From CAYPTY01 sp965659005 (GTDB taxonomy: Bacteria > Bacteroidota > Rhodothermia > Balneolales > Balneolaceae), in assembly GCA_965659005.1 (NCBI GenBank), contig CBFHVG010000114.1:1-34639 (forward strand): a DNA stretch of 34,639 nt, read 5' to 3'. The position numbers were made by a program, and so were the translations under genes. Under the pieces are notes generated by a model. That model did no database searches. It was not told the origin of the DNA and was given only the letters and a program-made list of their open reading frames with translations. Positions 23,976-33,000 of the stretch are shown one piece after another (the first letter of the stretch is position 1; every line of letters starts with the position of its first letter).

Positions 23976-25477
23976 GATTCATTAATGAACCGATCTAGAT
24001 ATTCACTCCATTTTCCATATAGATCTTTATACTGCTCAACTTTAGACCTTACAGGTTCGATACGTTTGATGCATTTCAGTGTACTAAACATTTCATCGAA
24101 ACTGGAATAGTGTCCAATTCCATATGCGGCACCTCGGGCAGCCCCAGCAGCACCATCCGTGTTATAGAGTTCAAAATTTGTATCTGTGACATGCGCAAAA
24201 ATATCCTGAAATGTGTCGCTCAGAAATAGATTAGCATGTCCTACTTTGATTGTATCACAGTAGATGTCATTCTCTTTCAGAATGTTAAATCCTATGTTCA
24301 TCCCAAATATGATTCCCTCGAGTGCAGATCTCAGAATGTGTTCAGTTGAATGCTGGTTAAAATCCAAATTCAACAATTGGGCACCAATGTTTTTATTCTT
24401 AATAACTCTTTCAGCACCATTCCCAAATGGAAGGAAGAAGAGTTGTTTTGCCCCAGGTTTCGTTCTTGCAACCATACTATTCAGTTGTTCATATTCTAGT
24501 AGTCCATCAACTGAAAATGTATTACGAAGCCAGCGATAAGTAATACCTGTTCCATTTATACAAACAAGAACACCGTTTCGCTTTTCTGTATGGGTATTAT
24601 TTACATGTAAGAAGGTATTTACCCGAGATTCTGAGTCATAGAAATTTTTATCTGTTACTGCATAAATCACACCTGATGTCCCAGCAGTTGCAACAAGTTC
24701 TCCCGGATTTAAAACATTAAGTGAAAAAGCGTTATTGGGTTGATCACCAGCACGATATGAAATGCGAACATCATCAGACATTCCAAGTTCTCGAGCTATA
24801 GATTTCGAAATTCTGACTCTGTCTGTGAAAGTAGGAACAATATCTGGTATGCTTTTCTTAGAGAAACCGAAAGTATCCATGATGTCTTCTGAAATATCAC
24901 CTTTCTCAAAATCCCAGAATATACCCTCAGATAAACCAGCTTCTGTTGTAGTTGGATATCCTGCTAGCTTCATTGCGATATAATCACCAGGAAGCATGAA
25001 TTTATTTAGACGACTAAATGCTACGGGCTCTGAATGCTTAAACCAGGCTAGTTTTGATGCCGTAAAATTACCAGGGTAATTGAGTAGGTTTTGAAGAGCC
25101 TTTTCTTCACCTATTCTTTCCAGAGCATCTTCCCCAAATTCAATGGCTCTTGAGTCGCACCAGATAATGGCAGGCCGCATAGGTTTTAAGTCATCATTCA
25201 AAACTACCAGACCATGCATCTGATATGAGATACCTATAGCAGCAATATCAGCAGGATTAATCCCATGATTATTGACGAGTTTTCGAAAGCTTCCCAGGAA
25301 ATTCTGCCACCACATCTCTGGATCTTGTTCAGCCCATCCCTGTTTTCTGGCAATGATAGGTTGCTCAACATCGGGGTAGTCAACTGATGCAATAATTTCA
25401 CCTGAATCACCATCCAGTATAGAAGCTTTGAAAAGTGAGCTTCCAACATCTAACCCGAGAAAAAGTTTTTTCTTCAT
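23972..25477 (-). CDS. xylB: Xylulokinase (FGGY family)
   Basis: 501 residues. Phosphorylates D-xylulose to xylulose 5-phosphate, which enters the pentose phosphate pathway. FGGY motifs are the N-terminal phosphate loop LGLDVGSSLFKASILD, ISYQMHGLVV with AIIWCDSRA, the likely catalytic Asp in YRAGDQPNNAF, the ATAGTSGVIYAV loop and the C-terminal DGAAGAARGAAYGIG. The xylose isomerase, epimerase and sugar porter around it support xylulose rather than glycerol or gluconate as substrate. Its stop overlaps the epimerase start by 4 bases. Confidence 0.94.
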   Translation of the reverse strand: MKKKLFLGLDVGSSLFKASILDGDSGEIIASVDYPDVEQPIIARKQGWAEQDPEMWWQNFLGSFRKLVNNHGINPADIAAIGISYQMHGLVVLNDDLKPMRPAIIWCDSRAIEFGEDALERIGEEKALQNLLNYPGNFTASKLAWFKHSEPVAFSRLNKFMLPGDYIAMKLAGYPTTTEAGLSEGIFWDFEKGDISEDIMDTFGFSKKSIPDIVPTFTDRVRISKSIARELGMSDDVRISYRAGDQPNNAFSLNVLNPGELVATAGTSGVIYAVTDKNFYDSESRVNTFLHVNNTHTEKRNGVLVCINGTGITYRWLRNTFSVDGLLEYEQLNSMVARTKPGAKQLFFLPFGNGAERVIKNKNIGAQLLNLDFNQHSTEHILRSALEGIIFGMNIGFNILKENDIYCDTIKVGHANLFLSDTFQDIFAHVTDTNFELYNTDGAAGAARGAAYGIGHYSSFDEMFSTLKCIKRIEPVRSKVEQYKDLYGKWSEYLDRFINES

Positions 25478-25485
25478 CTGATTAA

Positions 25486-26907
25486 TTAATTGCCTGTTTC
25501 ACCCCATAACTCATCCATATCCTCAAGTTCCAGGCCTTTGGTTTCGGGCACGAATTTAAGGACAAAGAATATTGATATAACGGCGAAGAAGGTATAAATA
25601 CCATAAGCGCCAGTAAGCCCAATGGATGTCAGTAGAATCGGGAAGGTCATTGTAATAATGAAGTTTGCTCCCCATTGAGATAAACCACTAACGGCAAGGC
25701 CAGAACCTCTTAATCGATTTGGGAACATTTCGCCCAGCATCACCCACATTACAGGTCCCCATGTTCCATTAAAGAAGGCTACATATGCATTTGCTGCAAT
25801 TAGGGCTACAACTCCCATAGTACCACTAAGAATTAAGTTACCATCAGCGTTAAGTTCGCCGCTAAAGAATGCTACCGCCACAGTACCCAGGGTAACCGCC
25901 ATTCCGATTGATCCAAACCAAAGGAGTGGTTTACGACCAATTTTATCTATTACCATCATGGATACAGCAACTGCACCTATACTGACACCGCCAGAAATGA
26001 TATTGATGAGAAGTGCATCACTTTCAGAGAATCCAACGGCTTGCCATAGTACTGCCCCATAATAGAATACTACATTGATTCCGACCAGTTGCTGGAAAGT
26101 GGCTAAGCCAATTCCGACCCAGACAATAGGTTTAACCTTTTTTCTGACGGTATCAATAAGATCCATGAGTTTCGGCTTTTCTCCATGAATATTAGCTTCA
26201 ATCTCGCTTAGTTTCTGATCAGCTTCATCACCAAATAATTTAATAAGCACTTCTTTAGCTCTATCGTGCTTTCCAGAAAGAACAAAGAATCTTGGGCTTT
26301 CAGGAATGAAGAGTAGTGTTACAAAAAATAAAACAGCAGGGAATAACTCAATCCAGAACATCCATCTCCATGCTGTGAATTCGAACCACAATTCACCGAG
26401 AGCTGAACCGGCAGCATTTGCAATTAAATAATTACTTATAAAAGCTAGAAAGAGACCAGTAATAATGGCTACCTGTTGTATGGAAGTAAGTCTACCTCTA
26501 AGATGCGCCGGAGAAATTTCAGATATATAAGCCGGTGACATCACAGATGCTGCACCCACAGCTATACCACCAATGATCCTGAAAATGATAAACTCAAAAG
26601 AGGTATTAGCAATACCTGACCCAAAAGCTGAGATAATGAAAAAGACTGCGGATACAATGAGAAGAGACCGCCGTCCAAATTTGTCTGCAAGTCGGCCAGC
26701 AAAGAAAGCACCAACAGCACAACCAAGTAACATGGATGCTACGTTAAAGCCTGTGGCTACACTGTCTGAGTTGAAAGCAGTTTGAAGCCCCTCAACAGTT
26801 CCGTTTATCACACCACTATCGAAGCCAAATAATAAGCCGCCTAAAGTGGCAACAAGGGTAATGAATGCAATATAAAAAGTACTGCCGTTATTTGATTGTG
26901 TAGACAT
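25486..26907 (-). CDS. Sugar:proton symporter, MFS sugar-porter family (XylE/GLUT-like)
   Basis: 473 residues, 12 transmembrane segments. Sugar-porter signatures are GGLLFGFDSGVING (TM1), GRLADKFGRRSLL (loop 2-3), the FIPESPRFFV end of TM6, FQQLVGINVVFYYG (TM7, sugar-binding), DKIGRKPLLW (loop 8-9) and PETKGLELEDMDELW after TM12. Xylose is the probable substrate because xylB, the epimerase and xylA follow in the same operon. Its ATG shares one base with the stop of the upstream GH3 gene. With no SusCD pair in the window, this is the only visible inner-membrane route for the released sugar. Confidence 0.93.
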   Translation of the reverse strand: MSTQSNNGSTFYIAFITLVATLGGLLFGFDSGVINGTVEGLQTAFNSDSVATGFNVASMLLGCAVGAFFAGRLADKFGRRSLLIVSAVFFIISAFGSGIANTSFEFIIFRIIGGIAVGAASVMSPAYISEISPAHLRGRLTSIQQVAIITGLFLAFISNYLIANAAGSALGELWFEFTAWRWMFWIELFPAVLFFVTLLFIPESPRFFVLSGKHDRAKEVLIKLFGDEADQKLSEIEANIHGEKPKLMDLIDTVRKKVKPIVWVGIGLATFQQLVGINVVFYYGAVLWQAVGFSESDALLINIISGGVSIGAVAVSMMVIDKIGRKPLLWFGSIGMAVTLGTVAVAFFSGELNADGNLILSGTMGVVALIAANAYVAFFNGTWGPVMWVMLGEMFPNRLRGSGLAVSGLSQWGANFIITMTFPILLTSIGLTGAYGIYTFFAVISIFFVLKFVPETKGLELEDMDELWGETGN

Positions 26908-29276
26908 TATTCAGTCACCTTTAAAGTTGTTAGTTTGAGGTTGGTGTCATCAGAGGAAGACCCTGTCATTATAATAAATTCACCAGGTTCCACCGTGTAA
27001 TTCATATTAATATCGTAGAATGAAAGTGATTCAGGAGTAATTTCAAATGTTACTTCTTTACTCTCGCCGGGATTCAGCATTACTCTTTTAAAACCTTTAA
27101 GCTCTTTAACAGGACGTGTTACCGAACTGAATTTATCCCTGATATACATCTGAACAACTTCTTCACCTGCATAATCACCAGTATTCGTAATGGTTAGGCT
27201 AACCATTGTGGATGCTTCTTTTGTTATTGATGCGTTGCTAAGTCTGGGTTCTGAGTATTCAAATGAGGTATAACTAAGTCCAAATCCGAATTCGAATAAA
27301 GGGCTCACATCATCAAATAAATATCCGCGTCGCGCGGAGGGCTTATAGTTATAGAAAGATGGAATATGTCCAACGGATCTTGGAATGGAAATTGAAAGTT
27401 TACCACTTGGATTTGTTTCACCAAACAAAACATTTGCAACAGCACCACCAGTTTCTTGCCCCAGGTACCAGCATTCGAATACAACTTCAGCCTTTTCAAG
27501 TAAATTAGTGAAAGCCAGTGGCCGACCGTTAAAGACAAATGCATATATAGGTTTACCTGTTTCAGCAAGTGCATCAATAAGTTCATTTTGTCTACCAACC
27601 ATCTTTAGGTTAGTTCTATCACCCATATGATTTGCTGCCCAGGCTTCTCTTGATGTTTGTTCGTTTCCACCGATTGCAAGTACAATGATATCTGATTGCT
27701 CCGCTAGTTTAACAGCTTGTGCAATACCTTTGGCATCATCAGCTTCTGTAGCTAGTTCTACTTCGTCTTTAGTCCAACCGCTGGTAGTTGTGATTTTTAC
27801 ACCTTCCGCATAATTCACATCAATATCATCGCCTGCAAACTGCTTTATACCTTCAAGTACAGTTGTGTTGAATGCAGGTTGACCAGAATAGCCACCAAGT
27901 AATTCGCGATCGGCATTTGGACCTATTACAGCTATGGATTTTATATCAGTTTTAGAAACTGGTGCAATATTCCCCTTATTTTGAAGAAGAATCATGCTCT
28001 TTTCTGCAGCTTCCAAAGCAAGACTTCTCTGAGCTTCTTTACCTATAAATTCCTCAGCAGCTTTAGGATCCATATATGGATCTTCAAAAAGACCGAATTG
28101 AAATTTAAGAGCCAACATTGGTCGAATGAGTTCATCCAATTCACTTTCCTGAAGCCTACCTTTATTAACCAGATCAGTTAATACAGGAAATACATCCATA
28201 TCTGGTAGTTCGATATTAATTCCAGCCTTAATACCAAGATAGGCGGCATCTTCAGTTGTTTCAGCAACACCATGCCCAAATAAACCAGGTCGGTCATTTA
28301 ATTCTCTTAGTGCATAGTAATCGGAAACGATATACCCTTTAAAACCCCATTCATCACGTAATACATCCCTAAACATCCAGGTATTAGCATGACTAGGAAC
28401 ACCATTTACCTCATTATAGGATGCCATTATGCTTTGAACATTCCCTTTTTCTACAATAGTCTTAAATGGGTAGAGAAAAATTTCCCTAAGTGTTCGTTCT
28501 GAAATATTTGCAGGTGAAATGTTATTCCCATTTTCGGGTTGCCCATGCCCAGCCATGTGCTTTAGTGTAGCTGCAACTCTGTCCTTGTTTTGAAAAGTAG
28601 CATCACCCTGAAACCCATTAACAGCTGCTAAGCCAATTTGAGCTGACAAATAAGGATCTTCACCATAGGTTTCTTCTACCCGACCCCACCTGGGTTCTCT
28701 GGCAATATCAACAACAGGGGTTAAAACTTGATGAGCGCCTCTTAGTCGGGCTTCTTTGGCGATTAAAGTAAATACCCTTTCCACCATATCAGTATCAAAA
28801 GAAGAGGCAAGAGCAATAGGCTGGGGGAAACTTGTTCCATCAATTGCAGCATGACCATGTAGTGCTTCTTCGTGGAAGAAAGTTGGGATACCTAACCTTG
28901 TCTGTTCTACAAAATATTTTTGGATAGCATTTGTAAGCTCAACGGTTTCGGCCGGACCTAAACCGCCCTGAGAATCAGAAGGTCTGCCAACTTGCCCAAG
29001 TCCAAAGGGGAAATTCTTCCTTGCTTTCTCGTAATCTACATTTCCATTCTCATCCAAAAGCATTGGATCTTTCATGTTCCAAATACAAAGCATTTGATAC
29101 ACTTTTTCATCAAGTGTCATTAATGAAATAAGATTATCAACCCTCTCATCAACAGATAAATCAGGGTTTTTATATGGATGATCTTGAGCATTACTGGCAG
29201 AGAAAAGAAGTGCGCACATAAGAACTGAAAATAGGCCGGAAAAGCGCTTCCGCCTTGTTTTATTAAATATCCCCAT
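26907..29276 (-). CDS. GH3 glycosidase (beta-glucosidase / beta-xylosidase), exported
   Basis: 789 residues. The signal peptide has a strongly basic start (KTRRKR), a hydrophobic core and ASNAQ at ~31. The N-terminal GH3 barrel has FFHEEALHG, DIAREPRWGRVEETYGEDP, LKHMAGHGQPENGNN and the nucleophile Asp319 in YIVSDYYAL. The second GH3 domain begins near SIAVIGPNAD, with YAFVFNGRPLAFT. A C-terminal Fn3-like domain follows (LTITNTGDYAGEEVVQMYI). Layout is that of BglX. First gene of the xylose operon, so removal of xylose (or glucose) from short oligosaccharides in the periplasm is likely; sequence alone does not fix the sugar. The 15-bp operator-like word lies inside its N-terminal codons. Confidence 0.92.
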   Translation of the reverse strand: MGIFNKTRRKRFSGLFSVLMCALLFSASNAQDHPYKNPDLSVDERVDNLISLMTLDEKVYQMLCIWNMKDPMLLDENGNVDYEKARKNFPFGLGQVGRPSDSQGGLGPAETVELTNAIQKYFVEQTRLGIPTFFHEEALHGHAAIDGTSFPQPIALASSFDTDMVERVFTLIAKEARLRGAHQVLTPVVDIAREPRWGRVEETYGEDPYLSAQIGLAAVNGFQGDATFQNKDRVAATLKHMAGHGQPENGNNISPANISERTLREIFLYPFKTIVEKGNVQSIMASYNEVNGVPSHANTWMFRDVLRDEWGFKGYIVSDYYALRELNDRPGLFGHGVAETTEDAAYLGIKAGINIELPDMDVFPVLTDLVNKGRLQESELDELIRPMLALKFQFGLFEDPYMDPKAAEEFIGKEAQRSLALEAAEKSMILLQNKGNIAPVSKTDIKSIAVIGPNADRELLGGYSGQPAFNTTVLEGIKQFAGDDIDVNYAEGVKITTTSGWTKDEVELATEADDAKGIAQAVKLAEQSDIIVLAIGGNEQTSREAWAANHMGDRTNLKMVGRQNELIDALAETGKPIYAFVFNGRPLAFTNLLEKAEVVFECWYLGQETGGAVANVLFGETNPSGKLSISIPRSVGHIPSFYNYKPSARRGYLFDDVSPLFEFGFGLSYTSFEYSEPRLSNASITKEASTMVSLTITNTGDYAGEEVVQMYIRDKFSSVTRPVKELKGFKRVMLNPGESKEVTFEITPESLSFYDINMNYTVEPGEFIIMTGSSSDDTNLKLTTLKVTE
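29237..29251. promoter_or_regulatory. Second copy of operator-like word CGGAAAAGCGCTTCC
   Basis: Identical in all 15 bases and on the same strand as the copy at 16231-16245. Here it lies 25-39 bases inside the GH3 coding region, within codons for the basic start of the signal peptide. A LacI-type repressor bound here could block early elongation. It could also reflect chance or coding constraint. Confidence 0.4.
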
Positions 29277-29297
29277 CCTGGTATAAACTGTTTAAAT

Positions 29298-29316
29298 ATT
29301 CTAGTTATTATAGAAT
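29298..29316. promoter_or_regulatory. Inverted repeat in the divergent GH3 / sugar-dehydrogenase promoter region
   Basis: ATTCTA, 7 bases, TAGAAT, in the 134-base AT-rich gap (29277-29410) between the divergent GH3 operon and the sugar-dehydrogenase/xylanase genes. Possibly a regulator site; AT-rich palindromes this short also arise by chance. Confidence 0.25.
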
Positions 29317-29410
29317 AAATCGCAGAAAGGTGAAAATAATTATTAGGTGCATGCAAACAATTGATCTGCAAATTATAGATATTCCAAAAACCTTAAAAAA
29401 CAGCCTCTCA

Positions 29411-31117
29411 ATGAAGAAAATCTGTATCTTTCTATTCTGTTTAGTATTCACTATTCCAGCTTTTGCCCAACGCTTACCACTTAGTGGAATTGCTAAATTG
29501 AAAAACTCGACCTCAGTATCGAATTCAGTACCAATTGTTCTGAATGAAGACCTAAGTATATCAGAATTGACATCTGTGGATGCATTTTCAGTTAGGTTGT
29601 CATACGACTCTTTCGGTGACAGGCTACTGCTACTTCAGAACAATGGAAATGTTTATGAAGTAAATACAGAAACAGGGTCAAAATCTTTACGATTCACCTC
29701 AAGTTCTCATGGTTTGAATGAAGTATTCGGAATGGATACCGATTCAAATGGTAATGTCTATCTGGTTGGAAATAACAGACAGGGAGATTTGAATCAAGGG
29801 CAGATTGCGAGAGGCAGACGAAATAATGCATTAAACTTTACCTGGGAAATGGTGGCCGAAACGGAACCTTATCCATTAAGTAATACCGCTTTTGATCATA
29901 CTTTCAATGGAATTGCTGTGAGTCCGGATGATCAATTCTTATATGTTAATTCAGGTTCAAGAACAGATCATGGTGAGATTCAGGATGCAGGAGGTGTATT
30001 CCCGGGTGTTCGTGAAACTCCAATCACTTCTGCAATACTCAGGATCCCGGCAGATTCAACAGGATTGTATTTAGAAGACGACAGCACATTTTTAGCAGAT
30101 AACGGGTATCTTTTTGCAGACGGTGTTCGTAATAGTTTTGATCTAACCTTTGATGGAAATGGAAGATTATTCGGTACAGAAAATGCCGGTGACAGAGATG
30201 ATAGTGAAGAATTGAACTGGCTTAAAGAGGGTCATCACTATGGTTTCCCATGGCGAATGGGAAGCAATGATACCCCCATGCAATTTCCGGGTTATGATCC
30301 TGATAATGACTTGTTGGTCAATAAAAGTTCAACAGCTTATCAAGGTGGATATTTTTATGACGATCCCAATTATCCCGCTCCACCAGCCGGTATAGATTTT
30401 ACGATTCCTGTCATTAATAATGGTCCAGATGCTGATTTATACAGAGATCCTGTAACTGGTAATATTCTTGATGCATCGGATGAGGGTGGAGACTTGAAAA
30501 CATTCACATCCCATCGATCACCACTTGGATTAGTCTTTGACACAGAGGGCGTCTTGGGTGGGAATTACAATAATGATGGATTTGTGCTGAGCTGGACAGG
30601 AACTGAGTCTTCACTTTTGTCTGGCATGCAAGATAATGGAGAAGATATCATGCATCTGGAGTTCACTATTGATGCTCAATCTGAATTCGTGGAAACGAAT
30701 GTGACCAGAATAGCTTCAGGATTTAGGAACCCAATAGATGCTGAGCTTATAGGTAATACACTTTATGTGTTAGAGTTTGTATTTGGTGGTCAAGCAGGTC
30801 TATGGGCAATAGAATTTCCATTGTTCACCTCTAATGAAAATGAAGAAGTACCTTCCAATTTTAGTTTAGAGCAAAACTATCCTAATCCATTTAATCCGGA
30901 GACAAATATTTCATTCAGTATACCAGCTTCAGGTAAAGTAACACTGGAGGTTTGGGATATTATGGGAAGGAAAGTTAAGACCCTGATTGATAGCAACCTG
31001 ACTATGGGTGAACATTCAATCAATTTCAATGCTACAAATCTATCCTCTGGAATGTATTTATACAGATTGCAGTATGAAAATCAGGTGAGCATAAGAAAAA
31101 TGACAGTTATAAAATAA
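29411..31117 (+). CDS. PQQ-type sugar dehydrogenase-like beta-propeller with T9SS sorting domain
   Basis: 568 residues from the ATG at 29411, chosen because it starts a clean signal peptide (MKKICIFLFCLVFTIPAFAQ); a reading from 29330 adds 27 residues ahead of it and hides the signal. The middle (~30-465) looks like a glucose/sorbosone dehydrogenase propeller: FGMDTDSNGNVYLVGN, NGIAVSPDDQFLYVNSGSR, NSFDLTFDGNGRLFGTENAG, then HHYGFPWRMG and SHRSPLGLVFD. The last ~80 residues are a type A sorting domain (LEQNYPNPFNPETNISF, VWDIMGRKVKTL, MYLYRLQYE), so the protein is exported by type IX secretion. It is 11 bases before the GH10 xylanase gene. It may oxidise released sugars or be a non-enzymatic sugar-binding propeller. 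Confidence 0.85.
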   Translation: MKKICIFLFCLVFTIPAFAQRLPLSGIAKLKNSTSVSNSVPIVLNEDLSISELTSVDAFSVRLSYDSFGDRLLLLQNNGNVYEVNTETGSKSLRFTSSSHGLNEVFGMDTDSNGNVYLVGNNRQGDLNQGQIARGRRNNALNFTWEMVAETEPYPLSNTAFDHTFNGIAVSPDDQFLYVNSGSRTDHGEIQDAGGVFPGVRETPITSAILRIPADSTGLYLEDDSTFLADNGYLFADGVRNSFDLTFDGNGRLFGTENAGDRDDSEELNWLKEGHHYGFPWRMGSNDTPMQFPGYDPDNDLLVNKSSTAYQGGYFYDDPNYPAPPAGIDFTIPVINNGPDADLYRDPVTGNILDASDEGGDLKTFTSHRSPLGLVFDTEGVLGGNYNNDGFVLSWTGTESSLLSGMQDNGEDIMHLEFTIDAQSEFVETNVTRIASGFRNPIDAELIGNTLYVLEFVFGGQAGLWAIEFPLFTSNENEEVPSNFSLEQNYPNPFNPETNISFSIPASGKVTLEVWDIMGRKVKTLIDSNLTMGEHSINFNATNLSSGMYLYRLQYENQVSIRKMTVIK

Positions 31118-31128
31118 TTGGTGTAAGT

Positions 31129-32184
31129 ATGAGACTATTATCAATCATTACGACATTATCACTTTTATTATTATCAATTTCATGTTCAGAAAATGGTTCT
31201 GCAAATGATGAAAACAGCGATCCAAATCTTCGCAATACTGTACCTTTTCCAATTGGTGCAGCAGTACAAAATGGGAGGCTCCTGAATGCAGAAGTAATCA
31301 ATCTTTTTAGAAACGATTTCAGTAGCCTTACCGCTGAATGGGAAATGAAAATGAGCCCCATGTATGATGATCCAAATGCTATCGATTTTTCAACTGTAGA
31401 CCAATTAGTAGATTTTGCAGAATCTATGGGTGCAAGAGTTCATGGCCATGCGTTACTCTGGCATCAGGCGACACCGGGATGGCTGGAAAATTACAATGGA
31501 ACCGACCAGCAGTTTGAAGCGCTGATTGAAAATTATATCAAAGAAGTGGTTGGAAGATATAGAGGGAGAATAGCCAGCTGGGATGTTGTGAATGAAGCTT
31601 TCCTCGATGGGTCAGGAAACCGAAGACAAAGCGTATTCCAGGAGAGAATAGGTGATGATTATATTGAGAAAGCATTTCGATGGGCAAGAGAAGCAGACCC
31701 TGATGTGATTCTTTTTTATAATGACTACGGCACCATTTATGATACTAATAAGTTCAACGCCATGATGACCATGGTAGATGATCTAATAGCTAAAGACGTG
31801 CCAATTGATGGTGTTGGTTTCCAGATGCATATCAGCTATAATTTTCCAAGCAAAAACCAGATTACTACTGCAACAGCGGCAATTGTTCAACGCGATCTTC
31901 AAGTGCATTATTCTGAACTTGATATAAGAGTGAATCCTGAAGCTGAAAATACGACATTGACTCTGGAGCTACTAGATCGTCAAAAGGCTAAGATGGATGA
32001 AATTCTAGAGGTTTACTCAACTGTTCCCTCAGATTTGCAGTTTGGAATTACCTGGTGGGGAGTCAGGGATAATGAAACTTGGTTACGTGATTTCTGGAAT
32101 AACCAAAATGAATGGCCATTGATGCTGGATGATAGTTATAATCCAAAACCAGTATATGAAAGCTTCATGGAAGCCTACCAATAG
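31129..32184 (+). CDS. GH10 endo-1,4-beta-xylanase lipoprotein
   Basis: 351 residues. Lipoprotein signal with Cys19 (S-I-S-C), so membrane-anchored, probably surface-exposed. A single GH10 barrel: ARVHGHALLWHQATPGWL, acid/base Glu156 in WDVVNEAF, FYNDYGTIYD, GVGFQMHIS, nucleophile Glu263 in HYSELDIRVN, and ITWWGVRDNETWLRDF. It cuts the xylan backbone with retention of configuration. No carbohydrate-binding module is present. Likely cotranscribed with the propeller protein 11 bases upstream; it meets the esterase gene tail to tail 3 bases later. Confidence 0.95.
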   Translation: MRLLSIITTLSLLLLSISCSENGSANDENSDPNLRNTVPFPIGAAVQNGRLLNAEVINLFRNDFSSLTAEWEMKMSPMYDDPNAIDFSTVDQLVDFAESMGARVHGHALLWHQATPGWLENYNGTDQQFEALIENYIKEVVGRYRGRIASWDVVNEAFLDGSGNRRQSVFQERIGDDYIEKAFRWAREADPDVILFYNDYGTIYDTNKFNAMMTMVDDLIAKDVPIDGVGFQMHISYNFPSKNQITTATAAIVQRDLQVHYSELDIRVNPEAENTTLTLELLDRQKAKMDEILEVYSTVPSDLQFGITWWGVRDNETWLRDFWNNQNEWPLMLDDSYNPKPVYESFMEAYQ

Positions 32185-32187
32185 GTT

Positions 32188-33000
32188 TTAATTATCTTTT
32201 GAAATTACTCTGTTTACTTCCCTGAGAATTAGGGGTAAAGCGGGCTCAACCATACCATGATTATACCCATCCAGTTCCATTATGCGAGTATCTTTATGTC
32301 CGGCTACCTTCATCATTCGCATCATAAAGGCATTCTCTTCATAACGCCCAAGAAGTTCGAGTTCTCTGTCTCCTGTTATTAATAAGAGGGGTGGTGCATC
32401 AGGACGTACATGAAAAAGTGGAGCTAAATCATCAATAACGGGTTGAGTTTCATTTAGACCTCGTTCTTTTCGAATAGTGAAATGAGTTATGGTATGGCCA
32501 CTTAATGGAATCAATCCGGCTATACGATTTGCATCAATATCATGTTTATCAAGCCATCTTTTATCCATTCCAATCATACTTGCCAGATAACCTCCGGCTG
32601 AATGACCACTGATGAATATCTTATCAGGATCTCCACCGAAATCTTCAATATTATTAAAAACCCAGGCAACAGCTGCTGCTGCATCTTCAATATATACCGG
32701 GCTGTTAACCTTTGGATGTAAACGATAATTAGGGGCGACTACAGCAATCCCATTCTCTTTAAGCCGATCAGGTATAAATTTATTACCTGCACTTAATCCG
32801 CCTCCATGAAACCATATTACCGTTGCAAAGCCTTCTGATTCAGGGTAATAGATATCCAGTTTACAACGATCAGCGGCATAAGTGTCATTTTTGATTAAGC
32901 TTTTAGACTGGTAGGCAACATTTTCAGAAAATGAATAATCTTGCGCTAAAATTGGCAGCGCATATAATGTAATGAAGAGGCATAAAATTAATTTTCTCAC
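32188..33000 (-). CDS. Alpha/beta-hydrolase esterase, exported (possible acetyl-xylan or related carbohydrate esterase)
   Basis: 270 residues; signal peptide 1-20 ending ILAQ. Oxyanion-hole motif HGGG (65-68), nucleophile Ser134 in SGHSAGGY, then ITGDRELELL (candidate Asp) and DGYNHGM (candidate His) complete a triad of the hormone-sensitive-lipase / BD-FAE kind. Starts with GTG at 32998-33000, overlapping the stop of the GH16 gene by 4 bases (GTGA), so translation is coupled. Its place beside xylanase and glucanase genes suggests removal of acyl groups from hemicellulose; the exact substrate is not readable from the sequence. Confidence 0.88.
   Translation of the reverse strand: MRKLILCLFITLYALPILAQDYSFSENVAYQSKSLIKNDTYAADRCKLDIYYPESEGFATVIWFHGGGLSAGNKFIPDRLKENGIAVVAPNYRLHPKVNSPVYIEDAAAAVAWVFNNIEDFGGDPDKIFISGHSAGGYLASMIGMDKRWLDKHDIDANRIAGLIPLSGHTITHFTIRKERGLNETQPVIDDLAPLFHVRPDAPPLLLITGDRELELLGRYEENAFMMRMMKVAGHKDTRIMELDGYNHGMVEPALPLILREVNRVISKDN

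Noticed and set aside
29330..29410. 27-residue N-terminal extension of the sugar-dehydrogenase-like protein
   Set aside because: The extension would place polar residues before a clean signal peptide that begins at the ATG at 29411; the shorter start suits an exported protein.
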